Shown here: positions 1 through 6,184 of the stretch, in pieces
How the letters are laid out: every line of letters starts with the position of its first letter
How positions within the stretch are numbered: position 1 is the stretch's first letter
Assembly: GCA_009996555.1 (NCBI GenBank)
Contig: JAACZX010000539.1
Span: 1 to 6,292 of the forward strand
DNA from: Chitinophagaceae bacterium
GTDB lineage: Bacteria > Bacteroidota > Bacteroidia > Chitinophagales > Chitinophagaceae
DNA: 6,292 nucleotides
Reading direction: 5' to 3'
Notes under the pieces: model-generated
The model's database searches: none
The model's input: the letters and a program-made list of their open reading frames with translations, nothing else
What the model was told of the DNA's origin: nothing
Program-made: the position numbers and the translations under genes

Positions 1-191
1 AGTTGGAGGGTTATCCAACGGGTGATAACGTCTGATGAGAACGTTTTGGTTTGCTGCAAATGCCCCTGCTGTCCGGCCTTTGCTGAAACAGCAGCAGGCT
101 CTTTTTGTGAGGTAGTGCTGATTTCTTTTTTGCAGGAAAGGAGAGAAAGGAAGAGCACAAAGGCAAAAACCTTTTGGAGTTTCTTGCTCAT
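1..191 (-). CDS. N-terminal part of a lipoprotein, cut by the left window edge
   Basis: This is the 5' end of a minus-strand gene whose start codon is the ATG at 191-189; it stays open to base 1, giving 63 codons. The protein begins MSKKLQKVF, continues with a hydrophobic core (residues 9-19) and ends the signal with LLSC, Cys20 followed by KKE. This is a type II (lipoprotein) signal peptide, so the mature protein should be lipid-anchored in the cell envelope. Residues 21-52 are a polar Ala/Gln/Ser/Thr-rich linker typical after a lipobox. The visible end reads SSDVITRWITLQ. That resembles, from memory only, the start of PAP2/vanadium-haloperoxidase-like lipoproteins of Bacteroidota; this is a weak guess and no catalytic motif is visible. 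The start has an A/T-rich leader and no Shine-Dalgarno. It is transcribed divergently from the PAS-LuxR gene at 528. Confidence 0.8.
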   Translation of the reverse strand, partial: MSKKLQKVFAFVLFLSLLSCKKEISTTSQKEPAAVSAKAGQQGHLQQTKTFSSDVITRWITLQ

Positions 192-527
192 AAGTTTAAT
201 TTTTAGGATGAAAGATGATTGTCTTCAGCAGGTGTGGGGGAGTAAAACGTAAAGTGTCTTTAGATTAATAAGTAGCAGCGGCCTACACATTTTCGTTTCT
301 GTCATTCGAGGATATGTGAATTTTGCAAAAGAAACAGGTTGCATAACACTAAGGCCAGAAGTACTTTTACGTTCTGAAAGAACACATAAATGTAGATGCA
401 GGCAGGGCTTTAAAAAATACCGATTTATAGGTAGATGCTTTTTCAAAACAATACTCACGCTATTAATTTTCCGCACAGTATGAAATAACAGGTAGCCGTT
501 CCTGTTTTATCTGTTTAAAAATGATGT
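192..527. other. Divergent intergenic region, no convincing gene
   Basis: This 336-bp stretch separates the divergent lipoprotein (minus) and PAS-LuxR (plus) genes and must hold both promoters. I see only weak candidates. TAATTTTC at 464-471 is a 7/8 match to the Bacteroidota TAnnTTTG -7 element on the plus strand. The reverse complement of 245-252 reads TACGTTTT, also 7/8, on the minus strand. Neither has a clear -33 TTG. A short hairpin (GTTCT, loop GAA, AGAAC) lies at 371-383, and the octamer GTAGATGC occurs at 392 and 431. Reading frames here have no protein-like composition. Confidence 0.6.
487..506. promoter_or_regulatory. Inverted repeat in the leader of the PAS-LuxR gene
   Basis: A perfect 6-bp inverted repeat, AACAGG and CCTGTT, is separated by 8 bases and ends 21 bases before the ATG of the PAS-LuxR gene. 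It could be a dimeric operator, perhaps autoregulatory, or a leader hairpin. Six-base arms can arise by chance, so the functional reading is inference. Confidence 0.3.
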
Positions 528-1295
528 ATGAAACAAGAGCCTTTTGATCTTGAGTTCAACCGGATATTCAGATGGCTGGGAAATGAAACCACCCCCGGTC
601 ATTTGGAATTAAAGCTGGATATGTATAAAAAGTTGTGGAATTTTTTACTGATAGGAGACTCCTATTATTTCGTAATCAACCATCATACATTGGAGTTTGA
701 GTTTGTAAGCAACGAGGTAGAACAGGTGATGGGCTATCTGCCAGCTGAATTTGATATTCCTTTTATGAACAGCAAACTTCATCCCGACGATCGTTCCTGG
801 TTTTTAGCAATCGGCAGTGGAATTGTTGATTTTTTTTCGCATTTGCCGGTTGATAAACTAATGAAGTATAAAGTGCGGTATGATATCAGGTTCAAAAAAA
901 AGGACGGGGATTATGCACGCATACTTTACCAGGGCTTATTGCTGGAGCATGATGATGAAGGGAGGTTTCTGCGGACATTGAGTGTACATACTGATATCAG
1001 TTATCTTAAACAGGATGGTAAGCCCGTGCTGTCCTTTATTGGACTTGATGGCGAACCATCTTATTTTGATGCAGCTTCCAACAATATTTTCATTGAAGAG
1101 AAGGAAGGATTTACAAAACGTGAAAAGCAGGTTCTGAGGTTGTTAATAGAAGGAAGACCAAGCAAAGAGATCAGCACTGTTTTAAAGATCAGCAAGCAAA
1201 CAGTTGATACGCACCGGAAGAATATGCTGCATAAAAAACACCTGAACAATACAGGTGAATTGATCGGGAAGGCGATACGGTATGGATGGATATAA
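528..1295 (+). CDS. PAS domain-containing LuxR-family transcriptional regulator
   Basis: A 255-residue cytoplasmic protein with two recognisable parts. Residues about 35-160 look like a PAS sensor fold of the PAS_3 type: it has an HPDD motif (85-88), then the strand pattern YDIRFKKKDGDY and the closing LSVHTDIS (151-158) typical of the end of such domains. Residues 195-255 are a LuxR/GerE helix-turn-helix: FTKREKQVLRLLIEG, then KEIS, then the recognition helix SKQTVDTHRKNML (222-234). There is no response-regulator receiver domain and no membrane segment, so it probably senses a small ligand or partner directly. The PAS cofactor and target genes cannot be read from sequence. The start is the ATG at 528; earlier ATGs at 521 and 524 are out of frame. 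It stands alone on the plus strand and converges on the gene ending at 1335, 39 bp away. Confidence 0.88.
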   Translation: MKQEPFDLEFNRIFRWLGNETTPGHLELKLDMYKKLWNFLLIGDSYYFVINHHTLEFEFVSNEVEQVMGYLPAEFDIPFMNSKLHPDDRSWFLAIGSGIVDFFSHLPVDKLMKYKVRYDIRFKKKDGDYARILYQGLLLEHDDEGRFLRTLSVHTDISYLKQDGKPVLSFIGLDGEPSYFDAASNNIFIEEKEGFTKREKQVLRLLIEGRPSKEISTVLKISKQTVDTHRKNMLHKKHLNNTGELIGKAIRYGWI

Positions 1296-1334
1296 AAAAG
1301 TCTGCAAGCTGACAAATGAAACATTGAAGGAACA

Positions 1335-1673
1335 CTAGTATCTCCAGAATTCACGTTTCCTGAAATTGAGGTAGTGAATGTCCTCTGTATCGGGTGTTTT
1401 TTCTTTTGAATCTTTAATGATCCACTCTCCTTTTTTGTTTTTTGTCAATATACCTTTCTTAATAATATCGCCTGTGCTTGTACCCGTAATAGCCTTTGCT
1501 AATTCTTTTGTTGCATACACAGTAATGGAATAGCCTTTTACAACAATCTTGCAGGTGCTTAAGCACTTATTGTATTCAATATCGCAATACTTAAAAATAT
1601 ACGTACCAGATTTGATCGGTTGACTGTTACTATGTAAGCCAACGAGTAAAAAAAGCAGAAACAGATATTTCAT
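1335..1673 (-). CDS. Small secreted hypothetical protein
   Basis: A 112-residue protein beginning with a classical signal peptide: MKYLFLLFLLVGL followed by HSNSQ, with a likely signal peptidase I cut after Ser17, an S-x-S/Q site common in Bacteroidota. There is no lipobox, so the mature 95-residue product should be periplasmic or exported. The mature part has Cys30, Cys37 and Cys41 in the stretch YCDIEYNKCLSTC, alternating beta-like strands (KIVVKGYSITVYA) and a charged C-terminus. I do not recognise a characterised family. The start lies only 9 bp after the stop of the second MetH gene on the same strand, so it is probably co-transcribed with the methionine synthase operon, although a role in methionine metabolism is not implied. 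Real-gene support comes from the signal peptide and the tight spacing. Confidence 0.72.
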   Translation of the reverse strand: MKYLFLLFLLVGLHSNSQPIKSGTYIFKYCDIEYNKCLSTCKIVVKGYSITVYATKELAKAITGTSTGDIIKKGILTKNKKGEWIIKDSKEKTPDTEDIHYLNFRKREFWRY

Positions 1674-1682
1674 AAAAGCGAA

Positions 1683-4421
1683 TTATTCTAAAATTGGCCG
1701 TAACCATCTTGTTGCTTCTTCGATGCTCATGCCTTTACGTTTGGTATAATCTTCCAACTGATCGTTACTGATTTTACCTACACCGAAATATTTACTTTCC
1801 GGATGGGCAAAGTACCAACCGCAAACTGATGATGCGGGATACATCGCCAACGATTCAGTTAAATGAATGCCGGTTGCTTCTTCTCCGCCCAATAAACTGA
1901 ACAATTTATATTTTTCTGTATGATCAGGACAAGCCGGATAACCCGGAGCCGGACGAATACCCATGTATTGTTCCTTGATGAGGTCTTCGTTACTTAACGT
2001 TTCATCTTTTGCATAACCCCAGAATTCTTTGCGTGTACGTTCGTGCAAACATTCAGCAAATGCTTCTGCCAAACGATCGGCCAGGGCCTGCAGTGTGATC
2101 TTATTGTAATCATCATGCGCTGCTTCAAAACGCTTGATGTGTTCTTCGATACCTTGTATGGTTACGGAGAAAGCGCCAAGGTAGTCGTTAGCCGATAGTT
2201 GTGAGTCGTTAGCCGGTTTAATAAAATCAGCCAAAGAAATGTTTGGTTGTCCTTCTGCTTTCTTGATCTGTTGCCTCAAAAATTCGAGGGTTACCAATCC
2301 TCCCCCACTGGGGGAGTTAGAGGGGGCCTGTACTTGCACACTGTCTTTCCCATCACTATTCGCCGGCCAGAAACCAACTGTGCCTTTTGCACTTAACCAT
2401 TTTTCTGCAATGATCTTATCGAGCAACGCATTGGCATCGTTATACAGCTTGGTTGCTTCTGTACCAACTACTTTATCGGTAAGTATATCGGGGAAGTTGC
2501 CGTGCAGTTCCCACGCAATAAAGAAAGGTTTCCAGTCAATATACTTGCGGAGTTCGGCTAAATAATAATCAGCAAATACTTTTGTTCCGGTAAATGTTGG
2601 TGCAACAGGTTGGTAGTTGCTCCAGTCGATCTTTGTTTTGTTCGCCTGTGCATCTGCCAGCGAAAGAAATTGCTTGACTACTTTTTTGTTGTTGAAGTCA
2701 TCACGCAGTTTATCATATTCAGCTTTCAGGTTGCCGAGGAATTCCGGTTTCTGCTCCTGGTTTAATAAGTTGCCTGCTACTGTTACACTACGGCTTGCAT
2801 CGAGTACATGTATTACACCTTCTTCGTATTGCGGTGCAATTTTTACTGCTGTATGCATACGTGATGTAGTGGCGCCACCAATGAGCAACGGTTGCTTCAT
2901 GCCCCGGCGTTTCATTTCGTGCGCCACATGTACCATCTCATCAAGTGATGGAGTGATCAATCCACTCAAGCCGATGATATCTACATTTTCTTTTTGTGCG
3001 GTATCCAGAATTTTATCGGTCGGCACCATCACACCCATATCAATTACCTCATAACCATTACAGCCCAACACCACGCCCACAATATTTTTTCCAATATCGT
3101 GTACATCGCCTTTCACCGTAGCCAGTAAAATTTTTGCAGCACCGGCTGCTTCTTCATTCACTGTACCAGCTGCAAGATGCGCCTGTTTACGATCTTCTTT
3201 TTCCTGTTCAATGTAAGGTGTAAGTACAGCCACACTCTTCTTCATTACCCTTGCACTCTTTACTACCTGTGGCAAAAACATTTTACCTGCGCCAAACAGA
3301 TCGCCCACCACATCCATGCCGGCCATTAATGGTCCTTCAATTACTTCAAGCGGCGCACTGTATTTTAAACGGGCTTCTTCGGTATCTGCTTCAATATAAT
3401 CGGTAATGCCATTTACCAGCGAATGTTTCAAGCGCTCTTCTACCGATGTGTTTCGCCATGTTTCATCTTTTACTGTTTCTTTTCCTTTCGCTTTCACCGT
3501 TTCTGCAAAGGCAATGAGTTTATCGGTTGCTTCGTTGTTATTGTTATTACGGTTGAGAATTACATCTTCACACAGTTCCCGTAACTGCGGTTCAATTTCA
3601 TCGTACACCACCAACTGACCCGCATTCACAATACCCATGTCCATGCCTGCTTTAATGGCATAGTAAAGAAACACACTGTGCATGGCTTCACGCACATGAT
3701 CGTTTCCACGGAACGAAAAAGAGAGATTACTTACACCTCCACTGATCTTTGCAAGTGGCATCAGTTGCTTGATCTCTCGTGTGGCTTCAATAAAATCAAC
3801 ACCATAATTATTATGCTCTTCCATACCCGTTGCCAATGCAAAAATGTTCGGGTCGAAAATAATATCCTGCGGATCGAAACCAACCTGCTCTACCAATATT
3901 TTATATGCACGGTGACAGATCTCTACTTTACGTTGTTTGGTATCGGCTTGTCCCACTTCATCAAACGCCATTACCACCACCGCTGCACCATACATGTGAC
4001 AGATGCGTGCCTGTTCAATAAACTTGTCAACTCCTTCTTTCATGGAGATGGAGTTTACAATACATTTACCCTGCACGCATTTTAAACCCGCTTCGATGAT
4101 CTCGAACTTCGAGGAGTCGATCATCACCGGAATTTTTGCAATGTCCGGTTCGCTTTGCAACAAATTAATAAACGTGGTCATGGCCTGTACACCATCAAGC
4201 AGTGCATCATCCATGTTTACATCAATGATCTGTGCACCGTTTTCCACCTGCTGGCGTGCAATGCTCAATGCCTCTTCGTATTTATTTTCTTTGATGAGGC
4301 GTGCAAATTTTTTAGAGCCGGTAACGTTGGTACGTTCACCTACGTTAATAAAATTTGTTTCAGGACGAACTACTAAAGGTTCTAACCCTGAAAAGCGGCT
4401 GTATGGTTTAATACTGGTCAT
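1683..4421 (-). CDS. metH: Methionine synthase, folate/cobalamin/activation subunit (split MetH, C-terminal part)
   Basis: A 912-residue protein equal to E. coli-type MetH without its homocysteine domain. Modules in order: a pterin-binding methyltetrahydrofolate domain (about 15-285, starting [15 protein letters not shown]); a four-helix cap (about 325-410); a B12-binding Rossmann domain with the cobalt-ligand motif DVHDIG (439-444, His441) and later GLSGLITPS; and an activation domain (about 590-912) with RPAPGYP (823-829) for S-adenosylmethionine. It transfers methyl from methyltetrahydrofolate through cobalamin to homocysteine, using the partner encoded at 4907-5917. The ATG at 4421 is preferred because the 14 in-frame codons upstream (from 4463) read through an inverted-repeat arm, and the family normally starts near this Met. 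An A8 tract precedes the ATG in place of a Shine-Dalgarno. Oddities are repeat-derived residues at 699-710, a partial 21-bp duplication at 736-747 and a run of five Asn at 292-296. Confidence 0.95.
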   Translation of the reverse strand: MTSIKPYSRFSGLEPLVVRPETNFINVGERTNVTGSKKFARLIKENKYEEALSIARQQVENGAQIIDVNMDDALLDGVQAMTTFINLLQSEPDIAKIPVMIDSSKFEIIEAGLKCVQGKCIVNSISMKEGVDKFIEQARICHMYGAAVVVMAFDEVGQADTKQRKVEICHRAYKILVEQVGFDPQDIIFDPNIFALATGMEEHNNYGVDFIEATREIKQLMPLAKISGGVSNLSFSFRGNDHVREAMHSVFLYYAIKAGMDMGIVNAGQLVVYDEIEPQLRELCEDVILNRNNNNNEATDKLIAFAETVKAKGKETVKDETWRNTSVEERLKHSLVNGITDYIEADTEEARLKYSAPLEVIEGPLMAGMDVVGDLFGAGKMFLPQVVKSARVMKKSVAVLTPYIEQEKEDRKQAHLAAGTVNEEAAGAAKILLATVKGDVHDIGKNIVGVVLGCNGYEVIDMGVMVPTDKILDTAQKENVDIIGLSGLITPSLDEMVHVAHEMKRRGMKQPLLIGGATTSRMHTAVKIAPQYEEGVIHVLDASRSVTVAGNLLNQEQKPEFLGNLKAEYDKLRDDFNNKKVVKQFLSLADAQANKTKIDWSNYQPVAPTFTGTKVFADYYLAELRKYIDWKPFFIAWELHGNFPDILTDKVVGTEATKLYNDANALLDKIIAEKWLSAKGTVGFWPANSDGKDSVQVQAPSNSPSGGGLVTLEFLRQQIKKAEGQPNISLADFIKPANDSQLSANDYLGAFSVTIQGIEEHIKRFEAAHDDYNKITLQALADRLAEAFAECLHERTRKEFWGYAKDETLSNEDLIKEQYMGIRPAPGYPACPDHTEKYKLFSLLGGEEATGIHLTESLAMYPASSVCGWYFAHPESKYFGVGKISNDQLEDYTKRKGMSIEEATRWLRPILE
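2183..2215. repeat. Partial 21-bp tandem duplication inside the metH activation domain
   Basis: The 12-mer AGTCGTTAGCCG occurs at 2183-2194 and again at 2204-2215, offset by 21 bp, which is exactly seven codons. On the coding strand this gives [11 protein letters not shown], within a loop of the MetH activation domain that is about 3 residues longer than the E. coli counterpart as I recall it. It looks like a short tandem duplication or a remnant of a dispersed repeat that stayed in frame. Confidence 0.5.
2294..2328. repeat. G/C-tract palindromic repeat embedded in metH
   Basis: CTCCCCC ACT GGGGGAG at 2300-2316 is a perfect 7-bp hairpin with a 3-base loop. On the coding strand it is preceded by a CCCCCTCTAA tract and followed by GGATTGG. 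Sequences of this shape are, to my knowledge, dispersed many times in Bacteroidota genomes, usually between genes. Here it is read in frame as [12 protein letters not shown] (MetH residues 699-710), at a place where other MetH proteins carry an unrelated acidic loop followed by the helix ending LRQQ. The hairpin is seen directly; its membership of a dispersed family is from memory. Confidence 0.65.
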
Positions 4422-4430
4422 GTTTTTTTT

Positions 4431-4467
4431 GAACCACAAAGACGCAAAGGCGCAAAGTGGCACTAAG
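4431..4467. repeat. Left inverted-repeat arm of the GxxExxY cassette
   Basis: The arm starts GAACCACAAAGACGCAAAG and is built of imperfect 8-9 bp units of the form CACAAAGN (CACAAAGA, CGCAAAGG, CGCAAAGT, then GGCACTAAG). Its outer 19 bases match the reverse complement of the right arm (4863-4900) at 17 positions. It ends the cassette 9 bases before the ATG of the second MetH gene. When translated on the minus strand it gives CAFASLWF, a peptide that can be mistaken for a MetH N-terminus. Confidence 0.8.
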
Positions 4468-4469
4468 TT

Positions 4470-4859
4470 TTATAAGATTAAACGTTTTATTCCATCCTTC
4501 ATTAAAGGCACATGGAAGTTGAGAAGAAACCCTAATCTTTTCTGAGATAATTTCAGATAGCTTAAGATCTGTGCTTCCCATATTGGATGATAATTTTCCT
4601 GTGCTTTAAATTCTACGATAATTAAGTTGTCAACTAAAAGATCTAAACGAAGGCCATCATCAATTTTTAATGTTTGATAAATAATCGGCACTTCTTTTTC
4701 TTTTTGAAATGGTATTTCTCTTTGTGTTAATTCATAGTAGAAGCATTTGGCATACACACTTTCAAGTAAGCCGGGTCCAAGCTCCTTATGAATCTTAATC
4801 GCTATGTCAACTATTTCTTTTGCAAGAAACTCTTCCTGCTCACTGAGTAACTGATACAT
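4470..4859 (-). CDS. GxxExxY protein, PD-(D/E)XK nuclease-fold family
   Basis: A 129-residue protein with the signature of the GxxExxY family (PDDEXK_3 type): G30, E33 and Y36 in GLLESVY, preceded by IKIHKELGPG. A nuclease-like core follows: D73 in RLDLLV, E83-x-K85 in IVEFKA, and Q97 to Y101 in QILSY, matching the D...ExK...QxxxY arrangement of RecB-like PD-(D/E)XK folds. The C-terminus FLLNFHVPLMKDGIKRLIL is also characteristic, and length is normal for the family (about 125). Catalytic residues look intact, but to my knowledge no biochemical function is established. The gene lies between the two MetH genes on the same strand, with gaps of 47 and 48 bp that are filled by inverted-repeat arms. 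It is therefore likely read through from the metH promoter. The start at 4859 has no Shine-Dalgarno; its leader is the right arm itself. Confidence 0.9.
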   Translation of the reverse strand: MYQLLSEQEEFLAKEIVDIAIKIHKELGPGLLESVYAKCFYYELTQREIPFQKEKEVPIIYQTLKIDDGLRLDLLVDNLIIVEFKAQENYHPIWEAQILSYLKLSQKRLGFLLNFHVPLMKDGIKRLIL

Positions 4860-4862
4860 AGG

Positions 4863-4900
4863 CTTTGTGTTACTTAATGTACTTTGTGTCTTAGTGGTTC
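4863..4900. repeat. Right inverted-repeat arm of the GxxExxY cassette
   Basis: Read on the minus strand this arm begins GAACCACTAAGACACAAAG and continues with the same CACAAAGN-like units (TACATTAAG, then TAACACAAAG). It is the inverted partner of 4431-4467, one base longer and diverging after the first 19 bases. Its outer end lies 6 bp after the stop codon of the upstream MetH gene, and its inner end forms the leader of the GxxExxY gene. Confidence 0.78.
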
Positions 4901-4906
4901 AACCAA

Positions 4907-5917
4907 TCAAAAACTTGCTTCCACCACAGGCAATTCTCTCGGCTGTATCTTCTTCACATGCTCTGCAATGTGTTTGATATGATCGGGTGTAGTACCACAA
5001 CATCCGCCCACAATATTTACCCAGCCTTCTTTCGCCCACTCTTCTAAATAATGACCGGTATCAGATGGATTTTCATCGTACTCACCCATTGCATTTGGCA
5101 AACCGGCATTGGGATAAGCCGATACATAGCAGGAAGCGATCTGCGACAACTCTTCAATATGCGGACGCATTTCATGTGCACCTAAGGCACAGTTCAACCC
5201 AACACTCAATGGTTTTGCATGCATTACCGAAATATAAAACGCTTCGAGCGTTTGTCCGCTGAGTGTACGACCACTTGCATCGGTAATGGTTCCGCTGATC
5301 ATGATCGGCAGTTCCGGTTTATTGACATCATGGAAATATTTCTTGATAGCGAAGATGGCTCCTTTGGCATTGAGTGTATCGAAAATGGTTTCGATCAGTA
5401 ATACATCCACACCACCATCAACCAAACCTTTGATCTGTTCGTAATAAGCAGTTACCACTTCATCGAACGTAACAGCACGGTAACCGGGATTATTTACATC
5501 GGGCGAAAGTGATAGTGTTTTGTTGAGCGGCCCGATTGCACCGGCAACAAACCTTGGTTTGGTCGGATCTTTCTTTGTATAATCATCAGCTGCTTTTCTT
5601 GCTAACCGTGCCCCTTCCACATTCATTTCATAAACATACTCCTGTAATTCAAAATCTGCTTGTGGTATGGATGTAGCGGCAAAGGTGTTTGTTTCAATAA
5701 TATCCGCACCTGCCTCAAGGTATTCCCGATGAATTCCTTCAACAATACCGGGCTGGGTAAGGTTGAGAATGTCGCTGTTGTTTTTTAAATCGATATGCCA
5801 GTCTTTGAATCTTTCGCCACGATAAGTTGCTTCTGTGGGTTTATGTCGCTGGATCATGGTACCCATTGCACCATCAATTATCAGTATTCTTTTCTCCAGT
5901 TCTTTTCTGATGTCCAT
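4907..5917 (-). CDS. metH: Methionine synthase homocysteine-binding subunit (split MetH, N-terminal part)
   Basis: A 336-residue homocysteine S-methyltransferase domain with the barrel start [11 protein letters not shown] (13-23), ADIIETNTF (71-79), GAIGP (126-130) and the three zinc ligands: Cys243 in GLNCALG, and Cys306-Cys307 in GGCCGTT. It binds and deprotonates homocysteine at a Zn-thiolate site so it can take the methyl group from methylcobalamin. The length is that of the isolated MetH N-terminal module, and there is no folate or B12 domain; these are encoded at 1683-4421, the next MetH gene in the operon. It could in principle act alone as a betaine- or S-methylmethionine-type enzyme, but the strong MetH-like sequence and the neighbour argue for a split MetH. 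The start at 5917 has a Shine-Dalgarno-like AAAAGGA 6 bases upstream and follows a long structured leader. Confidence 0.93.
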   Translation of the reverse strand: MDIRKELEKRILIIDGAMGTMIQRHKPTEATYRGERFKDWHIDLKNNSDILNLTQPGIVEGIHREYLEAGADIIETNTFAATSIPQADFELQEYVYEMNVEGARLARKAADDYTKKDPTKPRFVAGAIGPLNKTLSLSPDVNNPGYRAVTFDEVVTAYYEQIKGLVDGGVDVLLIETIFDTLNAKGAIFAIKKYFHDVNKPELPIMISGTITDASGRTLSGQTLEAFYISVMHAKPLSVGLNCALGAHEMRPHIEELSQIASCYVSAYPNAGLPNAMGEYDENPSDTGHYLEEWAKEGWVNIVGGCCGTTPDHIKHIAEHVKKIQPRELPVVEASF

Positions 5918-5923
5918 AGTTTA

Positions 5924-5930
5924 TCCTTTT
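5924..5930 (-). promoter_or_regulatory. Shine-Dalgarno-like site of the first MetH gene
   Basis: AAAAGGA on the minus strand lies 6 bases before the ATG at 5917. The other starts in this operon have none, so this supports the start choice. The TAA of the candidate upstream ORF overlaps its first two bases. Confidence 0.5.
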
Positions 5931-5932
5931 AG

Positions 5933-5959
5933 CTGCTGAATGTTTTGCATTCCAGGCAG
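5933..5959 (-). promoter_or_regulatory. Stem-loop directly upstream of the metH ribosome-binding site
   Basis: In RNA sense: CTGC, a 3-base bulge, GAATG, loop CAAAA, CATTC, one unpaired A, then GCAG. The 5-bp upper and 4-bp lower stems are perfect, and the hairpin ends 2 bases before the AAAAGGA site. It has no T-run, so it is not an intrinsic terminator. It may influence ribosome access. Confidence 0.4.
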
Positions 5960-6076
5960 AATGAATAATGTAAGACGGGAATAAAGCAGGGCAAAACAAG
6001 TAACATCAGCAAACAGCTGACAACTCTGTATGAACTATAAACGCTTGGGAAAACCGGGTGAGAGTTTTTTATTCAC

Positions 6077-6108
6077 GTTTATTAGTTCTGTTTGGCCGAA
6101 CAATAAAC
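6077..6108 (-). promoter_or_regulatory. Bulged inverted repeat at the start of the metH leader
   Basis: GTTTATT plus GTTC pairs with GAAC plus AATAAAC, giving 11 bp interrupted by one bulged base, around a 9-base loop (6089-6097). It would lie about 15 nt inside the transcript from the promoter at 6129. It could be a leader stem-loop or a regulator-binding site. It lacks the GC-rich stem and T-run of an intrinsic terminator. Confidence 0.45.
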
Positions 6109-6128
6109 AAATCCGCCGTAATCAAGTG

Positions 6129-6158
6129 CAAATGTAAATGAAAAACCTGCACCAACAA
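6129..6158 (-). promoter_or_regulatory. Bacteroidota-type promoter for the metH operon
   Basis: On the minus strand TACATTTG (6136-6129) matches the Bacteroidota -7 consensus TAnnTTTG exactly. A TTG at 6158-6156 lies 19 bases upstream, within the spacing expected for the -33 element. It is about 50 bp past the stop of the gene at the right edge and points at the first MetH gene. Predicted transcription start is near 6120-6125. Confidence 0.6.
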
Positions 6159-6184
6159 GGGGTAGCAATCTTTTGAAGCCCTGA

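Larger units (their letters stand above)
4431..4900. mobile_element. Candidate 470-bp inverted-repeat cassette carrying a GxxExxY gene
   Basis: The span between the two MetH genes is almost entirely a cassette bounded by imperfect inverted arms (37 and 38 bp) that both begin GAACCAC. It contains one gene, the GxxExxY protein at 4470-4859, oriented with the operon. Outside the arms only about 6 bp remain before the stop of the upstream MetH gene and 9 bp (the A8 tract plus C) before the downstream ATG, as expected if it was inserted into a very short operon junction. I see no clear target-site duplication and no transposase, so mobility is inference: it may be non-autonomous, mobilised in trans, or spread by recombination between arms. 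Confidence 0.5.
5918..6184 (-). promoter_or_regulatory. Intergenic region and structured leader of the metH operon
   Basis: The 267 bp before the first MetH gene hold a promoter (6129-6158) and, if it is used, about 200 nt of untranslated RNA. In RNA order the leader has a bulged 11-bp hairpin (6108-6077), an A-rich linker, a 5-bp hairpin TCAGC-N5-GCTGA (6020-6006), a possible 25-codon upstream ORF (6006-5929), and a hairpin next to the ribosome-binding site (5959-5933). I looked for the conserved cores of SAM-I, SAM-II and cobalamin riboswitches and do not see them. A long structured leader on a methionine gene suggests RNA-level control, but this is inference. Confidence 0.45.

Noticed and set aside
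3..20. Perfect 6-bp hairpin GTTGGA/TCCAAC
   Set aside because: It is within the lipoprotein coding sequence and short enough to be chance.
32..88. CTGATGAG followed later by GAAA, a hammerhead-like core
   Set aside because: No stem II or stem III can be formed around these motifs, and the region is coding on the minus strand.
62..106. Hairpin CCTGCTG/CAGCAGG followed by a T-run, resembling a plus-strand terminator
   Set aside because: It falls inside the coding sequence of the minus-strand lipoprotein, and no plus-strand gene is seen upstream in the window.
22..252. Plus-strand ORF of 76 codons
   Set aside because: It lies opposite the lipoprotein start at 191, is Cys-rich in an implausible way, and ends in intergenic DNA. 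The minus-strand frame has a proper signal peptide.
225..476. Minus-strand ORF of 83 codons
   Set aside because: It has no recognisable domain and no signal, its composition is not protein-like, and it would sit in the divergent promoter region.
1294..1313. Possible intrinsic terminator for the minus-strand operon (GTC...GAC then six T)
   Set aside because: The stem has a mismatch and only a 2-base loop, so it is too weak to call despite the T-run and the good position.
3678..4545. Plus-strand ORFs opposite metH (3678-4085, 4003-4545, 4155-4376)
   Set aside because: They are antisense shadows of the strongly conserved MetH coding frame.
5918..6128. SAM-I, SAM-II or cobalamin riboswitch in the metH leader
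   Set aside because: GCTAAAAGG near the start codon recalls the 3' end of SAM-II, but the other conserved segments and the pseudoknot partner are not seen, nor are the SAM-I or B12-box cores.
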